Origin: Candidatus Ribeiella danica
GTDB lineage: Bacteria > Chloroflexota > Chloroflexia > Chloroflexales > Roseiflexaceae
Direction: 5' to 3'
NCBI GenBank assembly: GCA_016717335.1
Contig: JADKFS010000001.1
Span: forward strand, 620,001-684,000
Length of the DNA stretch: 64,000 nucleotides
Shown: one piece after another, positions 1 through 8,057 of the stretch
Position numbering within the stretch: the stretch's first letter is position 1
How the letters are laid out: each line of letters starts with the position of its first letter
Program-made: the position numbers and the translations under genes
Notes under the pieces: model-generated
The model's input: the letters and a program-made list of their open reading frames with translations, nothing else
The model's database searches: none
What the model was told of the DNA's origin: nothing

Positions 1-234
1 CTCAGAAGGAAGATTCCTTTACTCTCAGAGAAGACCTGACCACAAAGGCAAGCTGTCAATGTCGTTATATCGCCGCTCCGCCCTGAGTGCTTATGCGACG
101 GGCGTGCGCCGGATTACTCCTCGCCGGCTCCTGGCTGGGGCAGGGGTGAGCACTGTACAGACAAGAAGCCCCCTTTCCCGTGGCGACGAGAGAGGGGGCA
201 GAGGGTGAGGCCAACATCTCCACTGGGCCGGCGA
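1..234. other. gene-free left edge with a partial C/G-rich repeat
   Basis: No convincing coding region is seen. About positions 160-212 end in a run resembling the distal arm (ggggg-cag-ggggtgagg type) of the composite hairpin elements found at 40.9, 42.9 and 44.7 kb, so this may be a partial copy. Confidence 0.35.
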
Positions 235-642
235 TCAGCCCTCGAGCGGATCGAGCGCGGCGTTCCAGGCCTTCATGCGCTCGGCGTCGCCGCCGGCGTC
301 GGGGTGGTGTAGGCGCGCCATCGCCTTGCGGATCGCGCTGACCTCGTCGGGCGTCAGGTCGAGCGTCAGCCCGCCGATCGAAAACGGCGCCGGCACGGCG
401 ACGCGCTCGGCGCGCGCCCGCCACATGTCGCGCTCGCGCTCCAGCGCGGCGTTCTCGCGAGTCGTCTCCATCAAGTTCGCGACCGTCTTGTTGTAGGCGC
501 GGTTGATCTCGCTGTAGCGGGCCTGCTCCTTGCGCATCTGGCGGAGCAGCTGATGGATGGTCTTGTGAGCCTCGTCCAGCTCGTGCTGCAGCAGGTCGGG
601 TTCGGCGGCTAGCCCGCCGAGGCGGTCGAACTGATTGACCAC
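235..642 (-). CDS. small coiled-coil protein with C-terminal J-domain-like module
   Basis: The product of about 135 residues has a charged helical N-terminal half (leucine/glutamate/arginine-rich, probably coiled coil). Its C-terminal segment carries an HPD tripeptide within 'HHPDAGGD', flanked by helices as in helix II, loop and helix III of a J domain. In DnaJ-family proteins HPD stimulates the ATPase of a DnaK partner. Only the second half of a normal 70-residue J domain is evident, so it is J-like rather than a full DnaJ. The start is taken as GTG at 642 because an AGGAG lies 5-6 bases upstream; an in-frame GTG at 690 has no comparable ribosome site. The cellular role is unknown. Confidence 0.7.
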   Translation of the reverse strand: MVNQFDRLGGLAAEPDLLQHELDEAHKTIHQLLRQMRKEQARYSEINRAYNKTVANLMETTRENAALERERDMWRARAERVAVPAPFSIGGLTLDLTPDEVSAIRKAMARLHHPDAGGDAERMKAWNAALDPLEG

Positions 643-810
643 GCGCGCTCTCCTCACGAAGTGCAGCTGTCCTTTCAACGGGGCACGCACCGGGTACGGG
701 CGTATGCGCAGGATACACGCATGTGGCGCAAAAAAGATCGGTCACGAGGTGGTTTTCTTGCGCGAGCGGCTGTGGTATCATGGGCGCATATCAAGAAATG
801 CAGCCATCTC

Positions 811-2010
811 CTAGCGCGCCGTCAGTGGCAGATACGCCTTGATATTCAAGATCGGGATATCCTTCAGCGCGTACTTTAGATCATCCGTACCCACCACGTG
901 AAAGCTCAGGTGCGGCCGGTCGTCCTGGTCGAGCGCAATCGACATATCGTCGTAGCGAATGCCCGATGATGGGGCGACCGCGACGATGTCGATCTGCCAG
1001 CCTGCGCCGTCGGGCCATGCGTAGCGTAGCTGGCGGTTTGGCGACTTGAGGTCGCCGTAGGCGATCCGCGCACATCCGTCCTGGTCCAGGTCGATCGATG
1101 TCCCATCCCCGGCAAGAAAATCAGGGTCGACCCTGATTTTGATCCACTTCGATCCGTCGTAGTGAGCGTACTTCAGACCGTAGAGCGTGCCGCCGCCGCG
1201 GTAGCTGATGTGCGCGCGCCCCTGGCCGTCGACCGCGATCGCGTTATACTCGCCGGCGCCGTCTTCCGCGTCGACCACCGCGATCTGCCAGCCGCCGCCG
1301 CCGTTGTAGGCATACTTCAGCGCGCGCGTATCGTAGTCGTAGTAGCTGATGTGCGGGCGATTGGCGCTGTCGAGCGCCAGCGACAGCCAGGTCATGCGGC
1401 CGGTCGTGATCAGCGTCGCGACTGTCTCGATCTGCCAGCCGAGCCCGGTCAGATGCGCGTACTTGACCGCCCTGGCCGTCTCGTCGGTATAGGCGATCGC
1501 CGGCTGCCCGCCCGAATCCAGCCTGAGCGAGGCGTGCTCGCCGACGTCGCCGCCGCTGTCGACGACCTCAATATGCCAGCCTGAGCTCTCGCGGCGCGCA
1601 TACATCAGCGCGTCGTGGGCGTGGTGGTAGGCGATGTGCGGCCGGTCGGACGAGTCGATCGCCAGGCTGGTGTACCAGCCCGTGCCAGGAGTATCGTCGA
1701 CCATCTCGACGTGCCAGGCGGCGCCGTCGTAAGAGGCGTACTTGAGCCCGAAGCGGTACTGACCGTCCTGAGCGTGGTAGCTGATATGCGGCAGGTTGCT
1801 CGTATCGACTGCCAGCGACGTCCACTGGCCGCCATAGGTTGGGCCATCCACTGTAGTCACCTGCCAGATGCCGGCTCCAACGCCCGTTCCAACCGGCGGG
1901 CCGATCAGCCCTAGTAGGATGGCTAGCACCAGAAGCACGCCTGGCCGGCCTAGCCGGGCAGCCGGGCGCGAACGAACAGATCTCACGGGGGGTATCGTTC
2001 GGACAGGCAT
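811..2010 (-). CDS. secreted tandem-repeat protein, probable beta-propeller
   Basis: A 399-residue protein with an arginine-rich N terminus and one hydrophobic segment (about residues 22-46), consistent with a signal peptide or anchor. The rest is six to seven imperfect repeats of about 50 residues. Each has a 'SLAxDSxxxPHISYxxxxxxxLKYA' type core followed by a 'GWxIExVD' strand. This pattern resembles BNR/sialidase-like propeller blades and is common in surface or secreted proteins of Chloroflexota. No catalytic residues can be assigned. The ATG at 2010 is preceded by GGAG at a spacing of 8. It appears monocistronic. Confidence 0.75.
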   Translation of the reverse strand: MPVRTIPPVRSVRSRPAARLGRPGVLLVLAILLGLIGPPVGTGVGAGIWQVTTVDGPTYGGQWTSLAVDTSNLPHISYHAQDGQYRFGLKYASYDGAAWHVEMVDDTPGTGWYTSLAIDSSDRPHIAYHHAHDALMYARRESSGWHIEVVDSGGDVGEHASLRLDSGGQPAIAYTDETARAVKYAHLTGLGWQIETVATLITTGRMTWLSLALDSANRPHISYYDYDTRALKYAYNGGGGWQIAVVDAEDGAGEYNAIAVDGQGRAHISYRGGGTLYGLKYAHYDGSKWIKIRVDPDFLAGDGTSIDLDQDGCARIAYGDLKSPNRQLRYAWPDGAGWQIDIVAVAPSSGIRYDDMSIALDQDDRPHLSFHVVGTDDLKYALKDIPILNIKAYLPLTAR

Positions 2011-2385
2011 GGATCATGTCTCCTTTCTTATCGTCCGCAACCGACACCAAGCCGCCAACACAAGGAAGCAACGAACCAGCGCGCGGGAGATCGCGGGGAT
2101 ACATCGAGTCCGGGCCGGGGGTGTGGAGGGAGCTGCTCCGATGCCAAGCCTCCCTCGCTATAGAAAGCATACAGCAACGCATGCCGCGTGGGAATGGAAG
2201 GTTTGAACACGGCACGGAAACGTCTCTTCACGCCGCAAGGCCAGGGGCGAATCTCGCTCCTGACCAGCATTCAGCCCGCCCCTGGCAGGGGCGGGGGCAG
2301 GGGGTGGGGTGATCCGGCGCACGGCGACGCCATACACAAGAAGGCCCACTCCCGCAAGCGGCGGCAGGGGATGGGATCGCCTACA
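2011..2385. other. gene-free interval with C/G-rich hairpin
   Basis: This separates two minus-strand genes. Around 2275-2312 it contains a 'cgcccctggcaggggcg' hairpin followed by a G-rich run, matching the distal part of the composite hairpin elements seen elsewhere in the window. No coding potential with a plausible start or family resemblance was recognised on either strand. Confidence 0.4.
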
Positions 2386-5300
2386 CTAATGGAGCTGCTG
2401 GTAGAGCGCGGCGGTGGACGGCTCGGGCTGGGCGCCGAGCGTGCGCAGCGCACCCTTGAGGTGCTCGAACGTAGCGTTCACGAGCGAGCGGTTGCCGAAG
2501 CGCGCGGCCAGGCGCATGAGCCGCGCGGCGGTCTGCTCGCGGCAGCCGTCGACCTGCAGAACCTGCTGGTAGTAGTGGATGGCCAGCTGGGGCGACTCCG
2601 GCTCGGCCGCGTGCGCCAGCTGCTCCAGCGCGTCGAGGTAGCGCTGCTGCAGGTGCGCCCGGCGCGTCTCGACCCACAGCGCCGCGCTGAGCGGCGCGGT
2701 CGGCAGAAACTCGCCGCGGTACAGCGCCATCGCGCGCTGGATCGCCTCGCGGCCGATCGGCGGCTCCAGCGCCTGCTCGAACGCCCGCACGTCGTAGTCG
2801 ATCGCCTCCCACGGCGAGCGGATGGCGCAGTGGCCCTCGCGCGCGGCCACCGTCAGCCCGGTCTGCACGCGCAGCCGCCGCAGCGCCTGGTGGAGCGCCG
2901 CCATCGAGATCTCGCTGTCGCCCCAGACCGACTCCCACAGCCGGTCGACCGTCAGCCCCTGCGGGCCGGCGTCGAGCAGCCGCACCAGCAGGGCGCGGTG
3001 GAGCGGCGAGAGGTCGCACGCCGTGCCGTCGGCCGCGCAGCCGAACGCACCCAGTGCGGCGATCCGCCAGCGGCTGGGTGCGGGCAGGCGCAGCGCATCG
3101 ATCAGGCGCCGGGCCAACGGCGAGCCGGCGGCGTCGAAGACGCGCCGGTGCGGCGGGACGAAGCGCAGCAGCAACGGCTCGGGCAGGGGCGCCGCGCGGC
3201 TCTCGAATGTCGCCCACTCGCCGGCCGCGCGCGGCCAGCCGGTGCGCTCGAAAGTCACGGTCGCGCGCAGCAGCGACAGGTAGGCGCGCTCGGGCGGGCT
3301 GAGGTAGGCCTCGACCGCGGTCGCCTCGGCGGCGAAGTCGGCCAGCGCGGCGTGATTCGGCCGCCGCTGCAGCATGCCAAGCAGCCCCTGGCCGAGCGCC
3401 AGCCGCCCGCGCACCTCGGGCTGGCCGGGCGCCACGATCGACGAGGCGACGTCCAGCCAGGCCTGCGCCACCGCAGCATCGCCGGCCAGCGCGGCCGACC
3501 AGAGCGCGCCGGCCGTGGCGGCCTCCACGCTGCTCGGGACATCCAGCCGCATCGCCAGCGCGTGCGCCTCGGTGAAGCGCGCCAGCGCCTGCTCGATCTC
3601 GCCCTCCATAATATCGACCTCGGCCAGGCTGCAGCGCAGCAGCGCCTCCTCGCGGCGCCGGGCGGTCTGCCGGGCGATCGTGAGGCCGGCCTCGATCGCG
3701 GCGCGCGACTCGTCGTAGCGCCCCTCCTCCATCGCCAGCGTGCCCAGGTTATTCAGCGTCAGCGCGCGCCGGCCGCTGTTGCCCGAGGCCTGCCAGCAGG
3801 CGTCGGCCTGCTTGAGGTGGCGCAGCGCGACGATCCGATCGCCCTGCGTCGCGTAGGCCCAGCCAAGGTTATCGTGAATGTCCGCCAGGATGCTCGGGCT
3901 ATCGGCCGGGGCGAGCGCGCGCGCCTTCTCAAGCGACTTGATCGCGCCGTTCACCTCGCCGCCGAGGATCTGGACGCGCCCGCTGATCACGTGATACTCG
4001 AGCTGGAGCTGCGGCGGCAGCGCGGCGACCGGCACGGCGTCGAGCGCCTCGCGGGCGCGCGCGTAGTCGCCCTGCAGGTTCAGAAAGTCGGCGCGCAGCA
4101 TGCCCGCCTCCCAGCGGGTCGCGTCGTCGCCGATCGTCTCGACCAGCTCGATCGCCAGGTAGGCCCGCTCCCAGAGCGCCAGGTCGCTGTAGACGCGCGC
4201 CTGCGCCAGCAGGAGGTCGGGGGTAAGGACGAGGGATGAAGGATGAAGGATGAAGTCGCCCGGCTGACCTTCATCCTTCATGCCCCCACCTTCATCCTTC
4301 TGCTGGAATCGCTCGAAGCATGCGAGCAGCGTGGTCTGGCGCGAGCGATGGCGGAAGCGCGGGATCTCGGTGCGCAGCAAGCCGATCGCCCGGTCGTTGG
4401 CGCCGGCGGTCAGGTAGCAGTCGAGCGCGCGCTCGATATCCTCCTCAAGGTGGTAGAGGTCGCCGGCGCGCAGCAGCATCGCGCGCTGGCGCTGCCCGTC
4501 GCGCGCGAGCCGCAGCCGCAGGAAGTCGCGAAACAGGCTGTGGTAGGCCAGCCAGCCGGCGCGGCTCGACACAAACAGGCCGTGGCGCTTGATCTCGTCG
4601 AGCATGAGCGCCGCGTCGCCAGTCTGGCGCAGGGCATCGCAGCGCTGCGGCGAGAGGTCCTCCAGCACGCTGGTGTCTTCCAGGAAGCGCTGCAGCTCGG
4701 GCGCGAGCGGCGCGATAATCTGCTCGGCAAAGAAGGCGTAGACCTGGGTGGTGTCGGCCTCGACCAACACCTCCCGCTGGGTTGAAACGTTCGAGCGCTC
4801 GAGCGCTGCGATGTCTGCGCGCGCATCCGCCGCGCTGCGGTCGAGCGAGAGCACGATGCCGGTCACCCAGCCGCCGAGCTGGGCCTCCAGCTGGTCGGCG
4901 CTATCTTCGGAGAGCGTGAGCGAGTAGGCCACGCCGGCGAGCTGCCGGATCTCTGCGGCGCTGAACTGCAGCGCGGCGTAGTCGAACACGGCCGCGCGCT
5001 GCTGGGCCACCATGCGCACCAGGCCGTGCAGCGCCGGCAGGGTGCGCGAGGCGAACACCAGATGGCAGTTGGCGGCGTACTGCGCGATCGAGGCCAGCAG
5101 GTCGAACACCAGCGGGGCGCCGGGCAGCGGCGGCTGCGCGCCCATATCGAGCACGTGAAAGTCGTCCAGCACCAGCGCGAACGGGCGCGGCGCGTCCGAG
5201 ATCGCCAGCGCCGCGGCGTGGATCAGCTCGGGCAGCCCCTGCGCCGAGGTCATCTCCAGCCGCTGCACGATCTCCGCTGCGCCCGGCACGAAGCCGGCCA

Positions 5301-5556
5301 CGCTGTGCAGCAGGTAGTCGAGGAACAGCTGCGGGTCGCGGTCGGCCGGGTCGAGGGTATACCAGGCCGCCGGCAAGCGGCTCGCGGCGGCCCACTGGGC
5401 CAGCGTAGTGGTCTTGCCCCAGCCGGCCGGCGCCGCCAACGCCACGACGCGGCGGGTCGCGATCACCTGCTCGAGCTCAGCCAGCAGCCGGGGGCGCTCG
5501 ACCAGCGGCCGCCCGGCGGTGGGGATGATCAGCTTTTGCTGAAAACGCAGCGACAT
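2386..5556 (-). CDS. MalT-like ATPase/TPR regulator with SARP-type winged helix and BTAD
   Basis: A 1056-residue signal-transduction ATPase. A P-loop ('APAGWGKTTT', about residues 43-51) opens a MalT-like NTPase module ('FALVLDDFH' is the Walker B region). A long helical TPR region spans roughly 440-820. From about 828 comes a winged-helix DNA-binding domain followed by a bacterial transcriptional activator domain, as in SARP regulators and instead of the LuxR helix-turn-helix of MalT itself. This suggests a transcription activator gated by ATP and an unknown ligand. ATG 5556 is chosen because GAGGAG lies 4 bases upstream; the upstream GTG (5577) lacks a ribosome site. An in-frame heptad-palindrome insertion (residues about 418-445, rich in Lys-Asp-Glu-Gly then His-Pro-Ser-Ser) interrupts the linker before the TPRs. 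Confidence 0.85.
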   Translation of the reverse strand: MSLRFQQKLIIPTAGRPLVERPRLLAELEQVIATRRVVALAAPAGWGKTTTLAQWAAASRLPAAWYTLDPADRDPQLFLDYLLHSVAGFVPGAAEIVQRLEMTSAQGLPELIHAAALAISDAPRPFALVLDDFHVLDMGAQPPLPGAPLVFDLLASIAQYAANCHLVFASRTLPALHGLVRMVAQQRAAVFDYAALQFSAAEIRQLAGVAYSLTLSEDSADQLEAQLGGWVTGIVLSLDRSAADARADIAALERSNVSTQREVLVEADTTQVYAFFAEQIIAPLAPELQRFLEDTSVLEDLSPQRCDALRQTGDAALMLDEIKRHGLFVSSRAGWLAYHSLFRDFLRLRLARDGQRQRAMLLRAGDLYHLEEDIERALDCYLTAGANDRAIGLLRTEIPRFRHRSRQTTLLACFERFQQKDEGGGMKDEGQPGDFILHPSSLVLTPDLLLAQARVYSDLALWERAYLAIELVETIGDDATRWEAGMLRADFLNLQGDYARAREALDAVPVAALPPQLQLEYHVISGRVQILGGEVNGAIKSLEKARALAPADSPSILADIHDNLGWAYATQGDRIVALRHLKQADACWQASGNSGRRALTLNNLGTLAMEEGRYDESRAAIEAGLTIARQTARRREEALLRCSLAEVDIMEGEIEQALARFTEAHALAMRLDVPSSVEAATAGALWSAALAGDAAVAQAWLDVASSIVAPGQPEVRGRLALGQGLLGMLQRRPNHAALADFAAEATAVEAYLSPPERAYLSLLRATVTFERTGWPRAAGEWATFESRAAPLPEPLLLRFVPPHRRVFDAAGSPLARRLIDALRLPAPSRWRIAALGAFGCAADGTACDLSPLHRALLVRLLDAGPQGLTVDRLWESVWGDSEISMAALHQALRRLRVQTGLTVAAREGHCAIRSPWEAIDYDVRAFEQALEPPIGREAIQRAMALYRGEFLPTAPLSAALWVETRRAHLQQRYLDALEQLAHAAEPESPQLAIHYYQQVLQVDGCREQTAARLMRLAARFGNRSLVNATFEHLKGALRTLGAQPEPSTAALYQQLH
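4221..4303. repeat. heptad palindrome inside the MalT/SARP-like gene
   Basis: Three tandem ggatgaa heptamers (4234-4254) face two inverted ttcatcc units (4270-4281, 4291-4301) across a short spacer. On the minus strand the whole element is translated without a stop. Confidence 0.8.
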
Positions 5557-5754
5557 GCACTCCTCGACAAATGACACGGGAATGACACGAGACGAAGGTG
5601 CTGGAGCGTCGTAGGTCGCTGATGGGTGGCCGTTGGCCGGCGATCGTCAGTCGCGTCGGTGTCTGGATACCGCAGATCCTACGGCGCGAGCCGGGCGCTT
5701 GTCAATCGAAGATCGTCGGTTTTTGGCTTTTTAAGGGCTGCTGTAATGGTTTTG

Positions 5755-6060
5755 TAACGATCCGGGGCGCTGCGCCCCCGGCCCCCGCCAGGCGTCTTTC
5801 CGGGGCGCTGCGCCCCCGGCCCCCCGCCCGGGGGAACCCACGTCGGTTCAGGCGGCTCCGCCAGCTTTTCTCCGGGGCGCTGCGCCCCCCGCCCGGGGGA
5901 ACCCGCGCCGGTTCAGGCGGCTCCGCCAGCTTTTCTCCGGGGCGCTGCGCCCCCCGCCCGGGGGAACCCGCGCCGGTTCAGGCGGCTCCGCCAGCTTTTC
6001 TCCGGGGCGCTGCGCCCCCGGCCCCCCGCCCGGGGGAACCCGCGCCGGTTCAGGCGGCCC
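5755..6060. repeat. GC-rich tandem array, 65-bp unit (one unit 72 bp)
   Basis: Successive copies of ggcggctccgcc begin at 5851, 5916, 5981 and 6053, giving periods of 65, 65 and 72. Each unit carries a 'ggggcgctgcgcccc' hairpin and a 'cccgggggaacccgcgccgg' segment. Near-identity between units suggests recent expansion. Open frames across it are compositional and not supported as genes. Confidence 0.85.
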
Positions 6061-6480
6061 CCCTCCGGCAACTGATGCCGTCTCCATTTCAATGCGAGTG
6101 GCACATGCCTCATACCATTCCGAGCACGGCCTGTGCACATCCCACCGCGCCGTGATTCCGCCGGGCATGTGCATCAAGCGCTGAAACTGAGGCGGGATTC
6201 TTTTGGGGTCCAGGGGCGAAGCCCCAGCCGGGGGGCGGCGGGGGTGGCGGCCCACCCCTGCCCGCGGGGGTGCGGAGGGCGCGCAGCTCCCCGTACAAAC
6301 GTGTGCGCTACTTAGCGCGCTTGGATTCAGCCGGGCATGCACCACCGGGTGCAAACTGAGACAGCATCATTTTGGGGTCCAGGGGCGAAGCCCCGGCCGG
6401 GGGCGGCGGGGGTGGCGGCCCACCCTCGCCCGCGGGGGTATGGGGGCGCGCAGCCCCTCAGACGCGGAGCGACAAGGAAG
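6061..6480. repeat. long dispersed repeat, copy 1
   Basis: Positions about 6071-6150, read on the minus strand, match about 38525-38604 at roughly 92% over 80 bp. The segments 6203-6290 and 6372-6460 repeat a 'ggggtccaggggcgaagcccc' type module that recurs near 16390-16440 (inverted) and 38430-38475. No supported gene. Confidence 0.75.
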
Positions 6481-6481
6481 G

Positions 6482-6856
6482 CTAGGGCCCGCGCTTGCGC
6501 GAGCGGCCGGCCCGGCGTGGCGGCGTGGTCGGCTCGCCCGGCGACCGGACGCGCGCCGCGTGGCCGCGCAGGAAGTCCAGCAGCTGCTGCAGCGCCGGAC
6601 TCTCGACCGGGTCGGCCAGGCGGACGGTGTGGCGGCGGCCGGCGTCCTCGACGGTGATGGTGTACTGCCGGTAGTCGGCCGCGCCGGCGCGCAGGGCCCG
6701 CGACTCCTCCGGCAGGTCGAAGAAGCGCGTGTCCGCGATCAGCTCCTGCAGCCGCGCGGCCTCGGCGGCGGGTAGCTCGGCGCTGTCGACCACAGACGGC
6801 CGGCTCAGGCCAGGGAAGAAGGCCATCCCGCCCTCGGTTTTGAAGGTCACTTGCAT
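6482..6856 (-). CDS. emfourin-like inhibitor of M4 metalloproteases
   Basis: A 124-residue cytosolic-looking protein of the emfourin type: 'MQVTFKTEGGMAFFPGLSRP', then 'DSAELPAAEAARLQELI', 'FFDLP' and 'DYRQYTITVEDAGRRHTV'. Emfourins bind and inhibit protealysin-like peptidases and are typically encoded beside them. Here the next upstream gene, 44 bp away on the same strand, is exactly such a peptidase, which supports the call. ATG 6856 has GAGAGG 7 bases upstream; a GTG at 6874 is the alternative. The tail after about residue 105 is Arg/Pro-rich and probably disordered. Confidence 0.85.
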   Translation of the reverse strand: MQVTFKTEGGMAFFPGLSRPSVVDSAELPAAEAARLQELIADTRFFDLPEESRALRAGAADYRQYTITVEDAGRRHTVRLADPVESPALQQLLDFLRGHAARVRSPGEPTTPPRRAGRSRKRGP

Positions 6857-6900
6857 CGCACGCCTCTCTATCACGGAGCTTATAGGCCGGCTGGGCGCCG

Positions 6901-8007
6901 CTACTTGCCCCTGGCCTTCGCGAGCGGGACCGCGCTCACGGTGATGCCGACCTCGGCCCAGGCCTCGCTCACGGCCGCCTGCTCGGAGCTGCCGTCGCCG
7001 AACAGCCGCCCGGCGCTGAGCACGGTCAGGCGCGCGAAGCGGCGAAAGCCGGTGCTCGGCCGCAGGCGCGCGTCGCGCAGCGTCTCGTACCAGACCCGGC
7101 CGGCCTTCTCCCAGGCGTAGCCGCCGATCTTCGTCGCGGCGAGGTAGAATGCGTGGTTGGGGATTCCGGAGTTGATGTGCACGCCGCCGTTGTCCTCGAA
7201 GGTGTGGACGAAGCCGCTCATGTCGGCCGGCTGCGGGTCCTTGCCGAGCACCGGGTCGTCGTAGGCCGTGCCGGGCGCCTTCATGGAGCGCAGCGCGACG
7301 CCCTGCACGCCGGCCGTGAGCAGCCCGGCGCCGATCAGCCAGTCGGCCTGGTCGGCGGTCTGGTTGAGCTTGAACTGCTTGACCAGCGAGCCGAACACGT
7401 CCGAGATCGACTCGTTCAGCGCGCCCGGCTGGAAGAAGTACGTCAGCCGGGCCTCGTCCTCGGTGACGCCGTGGGTCAGCTCGTGGCCGATCACGTCGAG
7501 CGCGATCGTGAAGCGGTTGAATAGCTGCCCGTCGCCGTCGCCGAACACCATCTGCTCGCCGTTCCAGAAGGCGTTGTCGTAGTTCGTGCCGAAGTGGACC
7601 GTGGCGTTGAGCGGGAGGCCGTCGTCGTCGATCGAGCTGCGCTCGTAGGCGTCCCAGTAGAAGTCGAACGTCGCGCCCAGCCCGTCGTAGGCCTCGTCCA
7701 CCGCCGCGTCGCCGGTCGGCTGGGCGCCCTCCGCGCGCACCACGTCGCCGGGCAGGCTCTGGGTGTTATGCGCGTCGTAGATCGTGCGCTGCTGCTGGCC
7801 CTCGACCGACAGCACGCTCGCCCGCCCGCGCGGCGTAGCGGGGACGGGCGGCTGCGCCGCGCGGATCGCGCGGATCGTGTGGTCGGTCGCCAGGGTCTGG
7901 AGGGCCTTGCTGCGCTGCTGCGGCGAGCCGTTTTGCGCGATCGCGCGCAGGATATGCGGCGGCAGGATACAGTAGATCGAGTGCCGGTCAGTCACGCTCT
8001 TGCACAT
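6901..8007 (-). CDS. protealysin-like M4 family zinc metallopeptidase
   Basis: A thermolysin-family peptidase of 368 residues. The N-terminal segment 'HSIYCILPPHILRAIAQNG' is the short protealysin-type propeptide, and no signal peptide is seen. The zinc site is HELTH with the third ligand in 'NESISDVFG'; 'GGVHINSGIPNHAFY' carries the conserved active-site His region. The length matches protealysins rather than the longer thermolysin precursors. ATG 8007 follows AAAGGAG. The emfourin gene lies immediately downstream, so peptidase and inhibitor are probably co-transcribed. The lack of a secretion signal fits protealysins, which are often found in the cytoplasm or exported non-classically. Confidence 0.93.
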   Translation of the reverse strand: MCKSVTDRHSIYCILPPHILRAIAQNGSPQQRSKALQTLATDHTIRAIRAAQPPVPATPRGRASVLSVEGQQQRTIYDAHNTQSLPGDVVRAEGAQPTGDAAVDEAYDGLGATFDFYWDAYERSSIDDDGLPLNATVHFGTNYDNAFWNGEQMVFGDGDGQLFNRFTIALDVIGHELTHGVTEDEARLTYFFQPGALNESISDVFGSLVKQFKLNQTADQADWLIGAGLLTAGVQGVALRSMKAPGTAYDDPVLGKDPQPADMSGFVHTFEDNGGVHINSGIPNHAFYLAATKIGGYAWEKAGRVWYETLRDARLRPSTGFRRFARLTVLSAGRLFGDGSSEQAAVSEAWAEVGITVSAVPLAKARGK

Positions 8008-8057
8008 CAGGTCGCTCCTTTCTGTGTCCGGGGGCTGGCCGTAAGCCAGGCAGCAGA

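Noticed and set aside
2188..4239. Long open frame (683 codons) antisense to the MalT/SARP gene
   Set aside because: An artefact of high GC; the product is Arg/Gln/Leu-rich with no family resemblance, while the opposite strand encodes clear domains.
5755..6060. CRISPR array
   Set aside because: The units are contiguous 65-bp tandem copies without unique spacers, and no cas gene is in the window.
5598..6354. Several 150-190 codon frames over the GC-rich repeats
   Set aside because: They simply translate the 65-bp units and hairpin modules; no start context or family match.
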